From Pseudomonas neustonica (GTDB lineage Bacteria > Pseudomonadota > Gammaproteobacteria > Pseudomonadales > Pseudomonadaceae), in assembly GCF_003797945.1 (NCBI RefSeq), contig NZ_RKKU01000025.1:1-64000 (forward strand): a stretch of DNA of 64,000 nt, in the 5' to 3' direction. Both the position numbers and the translations under genes were made by a program. This document shows positions 28,847 through 39,551 of the stretch, in pieces. The stretch's first letter is position 1, and each line of letters starts with the position of its first letter. Under the pieces are notes generated by a model. That model ran no database searches and was not told the origin of the DNA. It worked only from the letters and a program-made list of their open reading frames with translations.

Positions 28847-29550
28847 TGAACACCTCGAACCTGTCACCAGGGTATGCTCGTCTGGCCTGGGCCGGCGCAG
28901 TACTTGTTCTGCTCCAGGCGTGTGCAGCGCAGCCAGGGGGTAATGAGCCGAGCAGCGGTAGCATTGAGCGCGAGCTGGTCAGCCACAGCCTCAGTATTGA
29001 CGCTGGCGAGCCCAAGGTGATGGATACACCGCATCGCAGTATCAAGGTGACCGAGAGCCGGCTGTATACGGTGACTCAACTCGATAGCGCGGGCAACCCG
29101 ATAGACCAGCAGGATCAGTTTCAGAGCCTGCCCTGGGCCAACCAACGGGTAAACCTGGCAATCGGCGAGGTGCGCGTCAGTCGCCAGACTGATCAGGATG
29201 GCCAACTGCGGTTGAACCTGTTGGACGAAGACTTCGTCGGGCTCAACTTTGACGAAGTGCGTATCATCCGACTGACCGCCATTGCTGAACCTGGCGTACA
29301 AACGGAAACGACGCTACTGGTAGATCGAGGCCTGCGCGGCAAGCTGCAGGAAGCCGAGAAGCTGATTTACGACAACCTTGAAGAGGATGATGTAAATCAG
29401 TGGGTGCATCGCGTACAGCGGCTAGCCGCTTTGGGGCTCAACGAGGAGTCAAGCCAGTTGGAGAACATGCTGATTTTGCTCACCACCGGCGACCCCCAAC
29501 TACAAGGTGATTTCATTCAGGCGCTGGGTGACGCAACAGCAGGCGAGTAA
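28846..29550 (+). CDS. Putative lipoprotein of unknown function
   Basis: A 234-residue protein with a lipoprotein signal: a hydrophobic stretch AWAGAVLVLLQAC ending in a lipobox Cys at about residue 26. The mature part is mostly beta-rich (IKVTESRLYTVTQLD, VNLAIGEVRVSRQT), and then a helical tail. It has no enzyme motif that I recognise. It overlaps proS by 1 bp and is followed 6 bp later by a lytic transglycosylase, hinting at an envelope role. Confidence 0.78.
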   Translation: MNTSNLSPGYARLAWAGAVLVLLQACAAQPGGNEPSSGSIERELVSHSLSIDAGEPKVMDTPHRSIKVTESRLYTVTQLDSAGNPIDQQDQFQSLPWANQRVNLAIGEVRVSRQTDQDGQLRLNLLDEDFVGLNFDEVRIIRLTAIAEPGVQTETTLLVDRGLRGKLQEAEKLIYDNLEEDDVNQWVHRVQRLAALGLNEESSQLENMLILLTTGDPQLQGDFIQALGDATAGE

Positions 29551-29556
29551 CAGCTG

Positions 29557-30120
29557 ATGCTATCACGGCTTGTTGTCCTTATATGGTCTCTGCAATTTAG
29601 CGCCTCGGTGCTGGCGACAGAGGTAGATCCGGAGCTAAAAGCATCCTTGATGCGCACCATTGCGCAGTCGGAGAGCTTTCAGGATCGATTTGATGCCGAA
29701 GTATGGCTGATGGATATGTCCACCCGGCTAGCGCCCTTCATCAAGGATGAAGAAGAGCGCTTGACGCTGCTGCGCCTGACCCACCGGGAGGCGCGACGAG
29801 CCAACCTGAAACCTGACCTGGTTATCGCTGTCATGCATGCCGAGAGCTTGTTTGACCGCTATGCCCTGTCGCGCGTGGGCGCTCAAGGCGTCATGCAGGT
29901 CATGCCTTTCTGGAAAGCCGAGCTGGGCAGACAAGACGACAACCTCATAGATCTGGCAACCAACCTGCGCTACGGCTGCGCCATCTTGAAGTTCTATATG
30001 GACAAGGAGCATGGCAACCTTCGCCGCGCGCTAGCTCGCTACAACGGCAGCCTGGGTAGCAACCGCTATCCAGACAAAGTGCTCGATTACTGGTACACCT
30101 ATTGGTATGTCAACGAATAG
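29557..30120 (+). CDS. Lytic transglycosylase (SLT domain)
   Basis: A 187-residue exported murein hydrolase. A signal peptide covers residues 1-20 (SASVLA). The SLT catalytic domain at about 82-187 carries the catalytic Glu E96 in MHAESLFDRYALS, then GAQGVMQVMPFW and the ALARYNGSLGS motif. It cleaves peptidoglycan strands with anhydro-muramic acid formation. It is co-directional with the lipoprotein gene and likely in one operon with proS. Confidence 0.9.
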   Translation: MLSRLVVLIWSLQFSASVLATEVDPELKASLMRTIAQSESFQDRFDAEVWLMDMSTRLAPFIKDEEERLTLLRLTHREARRANLKPDLVIAVMHAESLFDRYALSRVGAQGVMQVMPFWKAELGRQDDNLIDLATNLRYGCAILKFYMDKEHGNLRRALARYNGSLGSNRYPDKVLDYWYTYWYVNE

Positions 30121-30159
30121 GTTGCACCTGCTTACTGTGCAACCCGGCCTCTGTGACAT

Positions 30160-30432
30160 CTAGAACTGCACGAAACCTGCAATATCCTGCCAGGCGCACG
30201 TACTTGCAGCCAGCCCACCGACCTCCGCGCCTGACGGCCCTTTGCCAAGCCAAGCCAGCATCGCTTCGACCGCGTCGACCTCACCACACACCAGCGCAGA
30301 GACAGTGCCGTCGTCCTCATTGCGCACCCAGCCATCGACCGATAGCTGCGCAGCTTGTCGCACCGCAGCCTGTCTGAAACCAACGCCTTGCACCTTGCCA
30401 GAAATCTTTACTTGCATACAGAGAGAGCTCAT
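30160..30432 (-). CDS. Acylphosphatase
   Basis: A 90-residue enzyme that hydrolyses carboxyl-phosphate bonds such as acetyl phosphate. Catalytic residues are R20 in SGKVQGVGFR and N38 in GWVRNEDDG. The length matches the family (E. coli YccX, 92). It is convergent with the transglycosylase and 27 bp after the thioredoxin-like gene on the same strand. An internal ATG at 30417 is a possible alternative start. Confidence 0.94.
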   Translation of the reverse strand: MSSLCMQVKISGKVQGVGFRQAAVRQAAQLSVDGWVRNEDDGTVSALVCGEVDAVEAMLAWLGKGPSGAEVGGLAASTCAWQDIAGFVQF

Positions 30433-30459
30433 TCAAACCTCACCAGATTGATCAGCGAA

Positions 30460-30903
30460 TTATTGCAGCAGCGCTGCAATGTCGTCGTAGTGCTGCGGCC
30501 CTCGCAAGGTATGCACCAGCTCACCTTGCTCATCAAGAATGTAGGTGGTGGGCAAGACCGCTGGCTTTTCCAGCCCCAGGTCAGCAGCAAAGTCATGACC
30601 TAGCACGGCAAACTCAATACCCATCTTTTCAGTCGCAGCCAGTAACGCATCACCCTTGGCCGCATCAAAGTCGATACCGATGATCAGGGCGTGCGGAAAG
30701 TCCCGTGCCAGGCGGTTCAGCTCTGGCAGCTCTTCACGGCAAGGTGCGCACCACTGAGCCCAGTAATTAACCACCACACGCTTTCCCGTCAGCTGATCGC
30801 GAGTCAGGGTATTTCCGTGCTGATCCAGCCATCCCGGCGCATCACAGGCCGACAATAGGCAGATCACCAGTAGCAGAGTACTCCTGATAAACAGCATCAG
30901 CAC
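30460..30903 (-). CDS. TlpA-like thioredoxin-fold lipoprotein
   Basis: A 147-residue protein with a lipoprotein signal (lipobox SAC, Cys20) and a thioredoxin fold. The active site YWAQWCAPC has C52 and C55, and the cis-Pro loop is AVLPTTY. It is probably a membrane-anchored reductant facing the periplasm. The start overlaps the end of the YihY gene by 7 bp. Confidence 0.9.
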   Translation of the reverse strand: MLMLFIRSTLLLVICLLSACDAPGWLDQHGNTLTRDQLTGKRVVVNYWAQWCAPCREELPELNRLARDFPHALIIGIDFDAAKGDALLAATEKMGIEFAVLGHDFAADLGLEKPAVLPTTYILDEQGELVHTLRGPQHYDDIAALLQ

Positions 30904-32165
30904 ACCTTTTCCATAAGCTGCTCCGGCTCGGCCCTGGCCGGTTGCGGGTCAATCAACCAGTGTTTCACACTACCTTTCAAGGCACTGCGCCTTGCTTCAT
31001 CGGCATTTGCAAGCGCTTCACTAAACGCCGGAAACCATTCCCCAGCCCCCAAAACCGCAGCAGGAAGGTTCTCGTTGGTCAGCATTGGCTCGGGCATACG
31101 TTCCAGCAAGCTGCTCAACTCCAGTGTACCGAGGTCACGACACAACACATAAGAGCCTTGCTGAGTACGAGTAATAATCTGTTCGCTCTCAAGCCATTCG
31201 GTCAAGCGTATCCATTGATCTTCGTGCAGCGACCAGCCGGTATCATTGACCCGTACCAAATCGACCTGATCGCCCTTGGCCTGCGCTTGCAGAAACACCC
31301 GCAGCACCACCAGCAGATTGATCATCCAGGGATGCTCTGGCCGCCGCCAAGCCGCACCGCTTCCCATATTACTGACCACTTCAGCACCCAGCAGAATGAT
31401 CACCCAACTGACATATATCCACAGTAGGAAAATAGGTACTGCCGCGAAGGCACCATAGATCAATTGGTATCCGGGAAAGAGCTTCACATAGAGGGTAAAA
31501 CAGGCCTTGGCCCCCTCAAACAGCAGAGCAACAAACAACCCGCCGATGACACCGTGCTTGAGCGGAACACGGGTATTGGGCACCGCCACGAAAAGCAGGG
31601 TAAAAGCCGCTACGCTTAACAACAGGGGCAACCAATAGAGCACTAGCTGCCAGGCGAAAGCCTGCACCACGCCCTCACGCAAAAAGGACATTGAGGCCAG
31701 ATAAGTACTGACCACAAACCCCGAGCCTAATAGCAACGGTCCCAAACTAAGCACCGCCCAGTAAAGCAGAAAGCTGCTCAGCCCACGACGTGGCTGACGA
31801 ATACGCCAGATGTTGTTAAAGGCTTTCTCGATGCTGACGAGCATCATTAGCGCGGTCACCATCAACAAGGCAACGCCAACACCCGTCAACTGCCTGGCCT
31901 GGTCGGAAAACTCGCCAAGATGCTCTCGCAGCGCTGCGCCAGTGGATGGTACAAAGTTATTAAAAATGAACTCCTCAACCTGCCCACCTACCTGGTCGAA
32001 TGCCGGGATGGCAGCCAGCATGGCGTAGGCTACGGTCATGACAGGTACTACGGCAAACAGGGTAGTGTAGGTTAGCGCTGCTGCGTTCTTGACACAGTTG
32101 TCTTCATTGAAGCGGCGCAAGAGGTGACGGCAAAAGTGCAGAAACACGTTAAGTTGGCGCGGCAT
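30897..32165 (-). CDS. YihY family inner-membrane protein
   Basis: A 422-residue protein with six transmembrane segments in the first 270 residues. The family signature NAAALTYTTLFAVVPVMTV is near the start and GAFAAVPIFLLWIYVSWVIILLGAEV around 240-265. The soluble C-terminal half (about 275-420) resembles a winged helix. It was long called ribonuclease BN, a name now known to be wrong for this family; the role is unknown. It is divergent from arsC with about 100 bp between. Confidence 0.9.
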   Translation of the reverse strand: MPRQLNVFLHFCRHLLRRFNEDNCVKNAAALTYTTLFAVVPVMTVAYAMLAAIPAFDQVGGQVEEFIFNNFVPSTGAALREHLGEFSDQARQLTGVGVALLMVTALMMLVSIEKAFNNIWRIRQPRRGLSSFLLYWAVLSLGPLLLGSGFVVSTYLASMSFLREGVVQAFAWQLVLYWLPLLLSVAAFTLLFVAVPNTRVPLKHGVIGGLFVALLFEGAKACFTLYVKLFPGYQLIYGAFAAVPIFLLWIYVSWVIILLGAEVVSNMGSGAAWRRPEHPWMINLLVVLRVFLQAQAKGDQVDLVRVNDTGWSLHEDQWIRLTEWLESEQIITRTQQGSYVLCRDLGTLELSSLLERMPEPMLTNENLPAAVLGAGEWFPAFSEALANADEARRSALKGSVKHWLIDPQPARAEPEQLMEKVC

Positions 32166-32267
32166 TCAAGCTCCCTGACAGCGGTATGCATTAGCGCTTA
32201 GAATAAACCCCATCATAGGCTTAGGCCACCCGGCGCAACGCTACCCGCCTTTTTCAAGGAGAAAAGC

Positions 32268-33644
<1,377 letters not shown>

Positions 33645-33656
33645 ACGCTTCTTGCA

Positions 33657-34370
33657 CTACCAGCCCATTTCGCGCTTGACGAAAGGAATCGTCAGCCGAT
33701 GCTGGGCCTGCAGCGAGGCCTGATCCAGGCGCTCGAGCGCAGCAAAAAGCTCAACCATCCCCCTCGCGCCTCGGCTCAGGATATAACGCGCCACCTCGTC
33801 ACTCAGTTGCAGGCCACGCTGCGCTGCGCGTAACTTCAGCACTTCCTGCTTGCCCTGATCATCCAACGCCTGCAGCTGAAACACCAAACCCCAACCCAGA
33901 CGCGATGCCAGGTCAGGCAAAGCAAGTCCCAAGGCGCGAGGGGCTGCACTGGCGGCGATCAACAGGCGGCCGCCCTGCTCTCGCAAACGGTTATACAAAT
34001 GGAATAGCGCCTCTTCCCAGTCAGCGCGACCCACCACCGCGTCGAGTTGATCAAGGCACAGCAGCTCAACTGACTCCATTCCATCGAGCAACGTCGGCGA
34101 TTCGTCGGCAAGTTCATCCAGGGGCAAATACATGGCCAACCCATCGGCGTCAGCTACCGCGTGACAGGCGGCCTGCAACAAATGCGAGCGCCCTGAGCCT
34201 TCAGGCCCCCAGAGCAACAAGCAATTGTCCTGGGGTTCGCGCTGCAAATCAGCGAAATCAGCCACAGCAGCAACGACCGCATCATTGGGCCCGTGAAAAT
34301 AATTCGCAAAGGTCGCTTCATCGCGCAGCTTGATGCCGAGCGGTAACTGTATCGGTTGCCCACCTGCCAT
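33657..34370 (-). CDS. hda: DnaA regulatory inactivator Hda
   Basis: A 237-residue AAA+ protein related to DnaA. In E. coli Hda with the sliding clamp promotes ATP hydrolysis by DnaA to stop re-initiation. An N-terminal clamp-binding-like motif (QPIQLPLGI) is followed by Walker A GPEGSGRSH at about 54-62, Walker B LLCLDQLDAV, and a sensor/Arg-finger region PDLASRLGWG. It overlaps the PerM-like gene by 1 bp (TAATG). Confidence 0.94.
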   Translation of the reverse strand: MAGGQPIQLPLGIKLRDEATFANYFHGPNDAVVAAVADFADLQREPQDNCLLLWGPEGSGRSHLLQAACHAVADADGLAMYLPLDELADESPTLLDGMESVELLCLDQLDAVVGRADWEEALFHLYNRLREQGGRLLIAASAAPRALGLALPDLASRLGWGLVFQLQALDDQGKQEVLKLRAAQRGLQLSDEVARYILSRGARGMVELFAALERLDQASLQAQHRLTIPFVKREMGW

Positions 34371-35479
34371 TACTTCTGTTCCACCTCGTTCGACTCAACG
34401 TCTTCACTGACATCAGCTGCAACCGGCGCATGCCCATAAGCTGCGGAGTCGCGATAACGCTGATAGAAATGCCGCAGCAACACCATAATAACGGCTGCTA
34501 CCGGCAAGGCCAGCAGGATACCAACAAAGCCGAACAGTTGCCCGCCCGCAAGGATGGCAAAAATCACCGCCACGGGATGCAAGCCGATACGATCCCCCAC
34601 TAACAGCGGCGTCAGCACCATACCTTCAATCATCTGCCCAACACTGAATACCGCTACCACCGCGACCAGATGGAAGAGATCGCCAAACTGGAATACCGCT
34701 GCAAGCAAGGCCGCCGTAATACCTACAAAAAAGCCGAGATAGGGAACGATACTGGCGAGTCCGGCCAGCAGGCCAATCAACAAGGCCAACTCAAGGCCAA
34801 CCATCCACAGACCAAGCCAGTAAATAACCCCAAGACACGCCATCACCAGCAACTGCCCACGAATAAAGGCGCCCAGCACCTCATCGCAGTCGTGCATCAG
34901 CTTGACCGTCAAGGGCTCATAATGGCGTGGAATCATGTCACGGCAGCGAGCAACGATCAGATCCCAGTCACGCAGCAAATAAAAACCTACCACCGGGATC
35001 ATCACCAGATTCGCAGCGAGCGTTATCAGCGCCATTGTCGACTTTGTGGCCTTGGTAACCACCGCAGCCAATACGCTGGTGGTTTGCCCCAGATGCTCTT
35101 TGAGACTGTCACGCACGCTATCGAGACGGAAATCACTGACGCTGATGCCCAGGCGCGCCTCAACCCATGGCAAGGCGGAATTGTGGAACCAGTCAATCAT
35201 GGCCGGAACGTTATCGCGCAGTGTCGAAATCTGATGCCCCAACAACGGAATCAGGATAATCAAAGCCAGAATCAGCACACTGGAGGCCACGGTGAAGACC
35301 ACCACCACCCCAAGGGTGCGCGACAAACCGCGCTCCTCCAGCCTATCCACCAGAGGATCACCAAGGTAGGCCAGCAGCATGCCAATCAGAAAGGGTGACA
35401 ATATGGGCTGCAAGAAATAAATCAGGGTCACAACAACGACCAAGCCCGCCGACCAGTACCAACGGTAATCAGAGATCAT
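34370..35479 (-). CDS. AI-2E family (PerM-like) membrane permease
   Basis: A 369-residue integral membrane protein with the AI-2E signature GLLAGLASIVPYLGFFVGI at about 240-260 and about eight hydrophobic segments. Substrate unknown. It is a paralogue of the protein at 7.5-8.6 kb. The position directly upstream of hda is typical for pseudomonads. The C-terminal tail is acidic (DVSEDVESNEVEQK). Confidence 0.9.
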   Translation of the reverse strand: MISDYRWYWSAGLVVVVTLIYFLQPILSPFLIGMLLAYLGDPLVDRLEERGLSRTLGVVVVFTVASSVLILALIILIPLLGHQISTLRDNVPAMIDWFHNSALPWVEARLGISVSDFRLDSVRDSLKEHLGQTTSVLAAVVTKATKSTMALITLAANLVMIPVVGFYLLRDWDLIVARCRDMIPRHYEPLTVKLMHDCDEVLGAFIRGQLLVMACLGVIYWLGLWMVGLELALLIGLLAGLASIVPYLGFFVGITAALLAAVFQFGDLFHLVAVVAVFSVGQMIEGMVLTPLLVGDRIGLHPVAVIFAILAGGQLFGFVGILLALPVAAVIMVLLRHFYQRYRDSAAYGHAPVAADVSEDVESNEVEQK

Positions 35480-35550
35480 ATTCCATCCTTAGTTTTAGCT
35501 GAAACCGCTGCGCGCTCGTGTACGCAAAGCCGACTGGCGGGCAGGATAAC

Positions 35551-36756
35551 CTATCGCCAGCGGTAGTAAAGTGACTTGCGATTGTCCTGTGGTGTACTCG
35601 GCAAAGTGGGTGGCAAAACATCAAGTTCCTCCGCCTCTGGCGCCTCAATAGCATCAACCACACCAGCACTTGCGGGTGACGCATCACCTGCGGAAACCGA
35701 ATCTACCGAGTCAACCGAGCTATCAACCGTATTCGACAGTGCAGGTTCAACAGGTTCAACAGGTTCAACAGGTTCAACAGGAGCATCCACCGCTATCAGG
35801 CGCTGATCAAGCATAAGCATACGTTGCAGCTGCGCTTCGTCTCCGGGGAAGTCAAACACAAACTCAACCTTGCTGCCCTTCATAGATACCAGTTTCGGCA
35901 CATCCTGCGTGCCCATCTGCTGCAGCATCCGCTGCAGACGAGAGAATTTATCCAGACTGTTGATGCCGCTGACATGCAACCGCCAGCCCGTTAGCTGATC
36001 ACTGGGTACACTGGTCACCGCATATTGCGCAAAGACTGCATCGGCCAGCTCCTGCATCATCGTATCTGCGGCCTCGCGTGGGATATCCGCCTGCGCCTTG
36101 CCGGTCACTTTCTGATCGTTCAACCAAAGCGTCCATTGCAGGACCCAAAGCTCATCAGCCTGTTTCACCTGCAGCGCCAATATGCCCTCGGCCGGATAGC
36201 GCGCGCTGGCCTCGGCCAATACCGCCTCATCAGCCTCAAGCACGTTGGCTTCGGCCACGCTGGTACGATCCTGCAGGTCGGCCAGCGGCTGGGTCAAGGC
36301 TACACCGCGGTAGGCCGCGACTTCGCGCAGCGCCTGCCCCATTTCACTGCTGGGCAGCAGAAACTCATCACCCAACATAGTCGACTGTACCGCCCAGACC
36401 AGGATGCCGGGACGGCTAAGCCCCAGCATTGGCACATCCGCCTTGATCAATGCCTCACGCAACAACAAAGGGTCAAACTCGACGCGTAGACTGCCATCCT
36501 CACCCATCGCATCGATACGCCGAGTGACATTGCTGGGTTCCGCCATCACCTCCGCCAGCGCGCCCTTATTCAGAGCAACACTGCTACCCGCCAGACGATG
36601 CAGCATGACGCGCGTAGCGGTATCCAGTTGCGCGCCCTCTTCAGCGTCCTCGGTCGCAGGCACATTGACCTGATAAAGCGTCTCCAGCACCGCCGCATTG
36701 GCGAATACAGGCAAACAACACAACAAACTAAGCAGACAGGATCGCAGCAATGACAT
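35551..36756 (-). CDS. DUF2066 periplasmic protein with VEP repeats
   Basis: A 401-residue exported protein with signal peptide at residues 1-21 (LPVFANA). The main body at about 25-320 is the DUF2066 domain. A low-complexity tail follows: four VEP repeats encoded by a perfect 9-bp tandem repeat, then Ser/Val/Asp-rich imperfect repeats. The function is unknown. It is divergent from purM and 71 bp ahead of the PerM-like gene; the three genes DUF2066-PerM-hda may form one transcript. Confidence 0.88.
   Translation of the reverse strand: MSLLRSCLLSLLCCLPVFANAAVLETLYQVNVPATEDAEEGAQLDTATRVMLHRLAGSSVALNKGALAEVMAEPSNVTRRIDAMGEDGSLRVEFDPLLLREALIKADVPMLGLSRPGILVWAVQSTMLGDEFLLPSSEMGQALREVAAYRGVALTQPLADLQDRTSVAEANVLEADEAVLAEASARYPAEGILALQVKQADELWVLQWTLWLNDQKVTGKAQADIPREAADTMMQELADAVFAQYAVTSVPSDQLTGWRLHVSGINSLDKFSRLQRMLQQMGTQDVPKLVSMKGSKVEFVFDFPGDEAQLQRMLMLDQRLIAVDAPVEPVEPVEPVEPALSNTVDSSVDSVDSVSAGDASPASAGVVDAIEAPEAEELDVLPPTLPSTPQDNRKSLYYRWR
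35742..35781. repeat. 9-bp tandem repeat (CAGGTTCAA), four copies plus a partial
   Basis: Four identical units starting at 35742, 35751, 35760 and 35769, followed by CAGG. Being a multiple of three, copy-number changes would keep the DUF2066 frame and add or remove VEP units. Confidence 0.95.
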
Positions 36757-36977
36757 GGGAGACGTCCATCATGGTGGCTATACGCCGGTAACGGGGAGGT
36801 TTCGGCTTGTTATATCCCCCTACATTAAACAAGCCTTGGGTACGCAGCAACCGAAGCGCAGAAAGTCGCTTCGGCATGGCTCTGACCAGCATGAATTGCT
36901 AAACTAGCGCGCTATCCTGGCGAGAACGCAGAAACCCCTGCGCCAGCCACTTATTTTGCACAGCTTGAGACCACGCC

Positions 36978-38042
36978 ATGAGCAGCCAGACGCCGTCCAA
37001 ACCCTCTATCAGCTACAAAGATGCCGGCGTCGATATCGCCGCGGGCAACGCCCTGGTTGATCGCATCAAACATGTTGCCAAGCGAACTGCTCGCCCCGAA
37101 GTCATGGGTGGCCTCGGCGGCTTCGGTGCTCTTTGTGAAATCCCCGAAGGCTACAAAAAGCCGGTTCTGGTGTCGGGCACCGACGGTGTGGGTACCAAGT
37201 TGCGCGTGGCAATGGATCTGGGCATTCACGACAGCATCGGTATCGATCTGGTCGCCATGTGTGTAAACGATCTGATCGTCTGTGGCGCCGAGCCACTGTT
37301 TTTTCTCGACTATTACGCCACCGGCAAACTGAACATCGACATCGCGGCCCAGGTAGTCACCGGCATTGGCGCAGGCTGCGAGCTGGCTGGCTGTGCTCTG
37401 GTGGGCGGTGAAACCGCCGAGATGCCCGGCATGTATGAAGGTGAAGATTACGATCTGGCTGGCTTTTGTGTTGGCGTAGTCGAGAAGTCCGAAATCATCG
37501 ACGGCAGCAAAGTAGCCGCTGGCGATACCCTGATCGCGCTGCCCTCTTCCGGTCCGCACTCCAACGGTTACTCACTGATCCGCAAGATCATCGAAGTTGC
37601 CGGCATCGACATCCACAGCACCAACCTCGACGGCAAGCCATTGAGCGAGCTGCTGATGGCGCCTACGCGTATTTACGTAAAAGCACTGCTACAGCTGATC
37701 AAGCAAACCGGTAGCGTCAAGGCAATGGCTCACATCACTGGTGGCGGCTTGCTGGAGAATATCCCTCGCGTACTGCCGGCCAACAGCCGCGCTACCATTG
37801 ACCTCACCAGCTGGCAGCGTCCAGCGGTATTCGACTGGCTGCAGCAACAGGGTAATGTTGATGAAACCGAAATGCACCGTGTACTTAACTGCGGCGTAGG
37901 CATGGTCATCTGTGTGGCGGCCGAGGCTGCTGAAGAAGCGCTGACGGTGCTGCGCAACGCAGGTGAAGAGCCCTGGATCATTGGTCGCATTGAAGACGGC
38001 AAAGAGGGCGGCGAGGCCGTCATACTGCAGCGCGGTAACTGA
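36978..38042 (+). CDS. purM: Phosphoribosylformylglycinamidine cyclo-ligase (AIR synthetase)
   Basis: Makes 5-aminoimidazole ribotide from FGAM with ATP, in purine synthesis. The 354-residue length is typical. Visible PurM motifs are [43 protein letters not shown] and the C-terminal [16 protein letters not shown]. It is 4 bp upstream of the purN start, so the two are co-transcribed. Confidence 0.98.
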   Translation: MSSQTPSKPSISYKDAGVDIAAGNALVDRIKHVAKRTARPEVMGGLGGFGALCEIPEGYKKPVLVSGTDGVGTKLRVAMDLGIHDSIGIDLVAMCVNDLIVCGAEPLFFLDYYATGKLNIDIAAQVVTGIGAGCELAGCALVGGETAEMPGMYEGEDYDLAGFCVGVVEKSEIIDGSKVAAGDTLIALPSSGPHSNGYSLIRKIIEVAGIDIHSTNLDGKPLSELLMAPTRIYVKALLQLIKQTGSVKAMAHITGGGLLENIPRVLPANSRATIDLTSWQRPAVFDWLQQQGNVDETEMHRVLNCGVGMVICVAAEAAEEALTVLRNAGEEPWIIGRIEDGKEGGEAVILQRGN

Positions 38043-38046
38043 TCCG

Positions 38047-38706
38047 GTGAGCTGTCGTATCGTGGTATTGATCTCCGGATCGGGTACCAATCTGCAAGCC
38101 TTGATCGACGACCTGGCCGAGCAACCTGCGCTGGCCAGCATCGTCGGTGTCGTAGCCAACAAGGTCGATGCCTACGGCCTGCAGCGCGCTGCGGCAGCTG
38201 GAATCGCAACCCGCGTGCTGAATCACCGTGACTTCAGCGATCGCGAAGGCTTTGACCATGCCTTGCAGCATGAAATAGACGCCTTCGAACCCGACCTTGT
38301 GTTACTTGCCGGCTTCATGCGTATTCTCACCGCGCAGTTCGTCAGACATTTTCGCGGACGCTTATTGAACATTCATCCATCTCTGTTGCCCAAGCACAAA
38401 GGTTTGCAGACTCACCAGCGCGCATTGGATGAAGGTGACGCCGAACATGGTGCTACTGTGCACTTCGTCACCGAGGAACTCGATGGCGGCCCACTGATAC
38501 TTCAGGGTCGTATCAAGATCGCCTCAGACGATGACGCCAGCAGCCTTGCAGCTCAGGTTCAGCAGTTGGAATATCGCCTATTCCCATTGGTAACCCGCTG
38601 GTATGCCGCCGGCCGTCTGCACCTTGATGAAGACCGGGCCTGCCTTGACGGCAGCCCAATAACAGCCAGTGGACTAAGACTGGAAGACCTCGAATCCGGC
38701 ATATGA
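38047..38706 (+). CDS. purN: Phosphoribosylglycinamide formyltransferase
   Basis: Transfers a formyl group from 10-formyl-THF to GAR. 219 residues from the GTG start at 38047 (MSCRIVVLISGSGTNLQ); a longer frame inside purM is not real. The substrate loop SGSGTNLQAL, the catalytic IHPSLLPKHKG segment, and the folate-site Asp in TEELDGGPLI are all present. The order purM-purN is the usual one. Confidence 0.97.
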   Translation: MSCRIVVLISGSGTNLQALIDDLAEQPALASIVGVVANKVDAYGLQRAAAAGIATRVLNHRDFSDREGFDHALQHEIDAFEPDLVLLAGFMRILTAQFVRHFRGRLLNIHPSLLPKHKGLQTHQRALDEGDAEHGATVHFVTEELDGGPLILQGRIKIASDDDASSLAAQVQQLEYRLFPLVTRWYAAGRLHLDEDRACLDGSPITASGLRLEDLESGI

Positions 38707-38716
38707 GACGACACTG

Positions 38717-39472
38717 ATGCATCAGAGCCCTGCTTTTTCACGCCGCCTCACCCGCTCAATCCTCGGCCTAGCGCTGACCTTGAGCACCAGCTTTGCCAGT
38801 GCAGCAGCACTGGTTCCCTTCAGCGCCAGTTACGCTGCTGATATGAAGCGCATCCCCGTCAATGGCGAAGCACTACACAGCCTTGAAGCCAATGCCGACG
38901 GGACCTGGAATCTGTCATTCACCGCCAGCATGTTTGTCGCCAAGCTGATAGAACAGAGCACCCTGCGCCAAGAGAATGATGTCATCCAACCGCTGAGCTA
39001 TCACTACGAGCGCAAAGGCCTTGGCAGCGGCAAGGAAATCAGCCAGCGCTTTGACTGGAACAATGGCTTGGTCAGCGGCACTTATAAAGAAGAAGCCTTC
39101 GAGCTACCCACTGAGCCTAACCTGCTCGACAAAACCACCTATCAGTTGGCTCTGCAGCAAGATCTGATGGCGGGTAAGCAGGACATGCATTACCGCGTGG
39201 TGGATGGCGATGAAGTTGAGGATTATTACTTTCGGGTTGTCGGCGACGATCGCGTCACCACACGCGTCGGCCAGTTTGACGCGGTTGAGGTCGAGCGCGT
39301 CCGCGAGCCTGATGCCAAACGCGAAACCACCCTATGGTTCGCCAAGGACTGGAACTACCTGCTAGTACGCCTTAGCCAGATAGAAACCGATGGCCAGCAT
39401 TATCAGATCATGCTGAAGGAGGCCACGGTAGACGGGCAGAATGTGGTCGGAACGCCCGTTAGAACTGACTGA
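38717..39472 (+). CDS. DUF3108 exported protein
   Basis: A 251-residue protein with a signal peptide (residues 1-29, STSFASA) and a mature part made of beta strands, matching the DUF3108 family often found after purN. It may adopt a lipid-binding barrel-like fold, but no function is known. It starts 10 bp after purN and is followed by a bidirectional terminator. Confidence 0.87.
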   Translation: MHQSPAFSRRLTRSILGLALTLSTSFASAAALVPFSASYAADMKRIPVNGEALHSLEANADGTWNLSFTASMFVAKLIEQSTLRQENDVIQPLSYHYERKGLGSGKEISQRFDWNNGLVSGTYKEEAFELPTEPNLLDKTTYQLALQQDLMAGKQDMHYRVVDGDEVEDYYFRVVGDDRVTTRVGQFDAVEVERVREPDAKRETTLWFAKDWNYLLVRLSQIETDGQHYQIMLKEATVDGQNVVGTPVRTD

Positions 39473-39501
39473 CTGACCTAGCTGAGCGTAACTGCAGACA
39501 T

Positions 39502-39540
39502 AAAAAAACCGCATCAAGCCAGGCTCGATGCGGTTTTTTT
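39502..39540. terminator. Bidirectional terminator between DUF3108 and hydroxyacyl-CoA dehydrogenase genes
   Basis: AAAAAAACCGCATC pairs with GATGCGGTTTTTTT around an 11-nt loop, giving T runs on both strands between two convergent genes. Confidence 0.92.
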
Positions 39541-39551
39541 CAGGCTGACAA

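Noticed and set aside
35742-35781. CRISPR-like short repeats
   Set aside because: Units are contiguous with no spacers and lie inside a coding sequence; it is a minisatellite.
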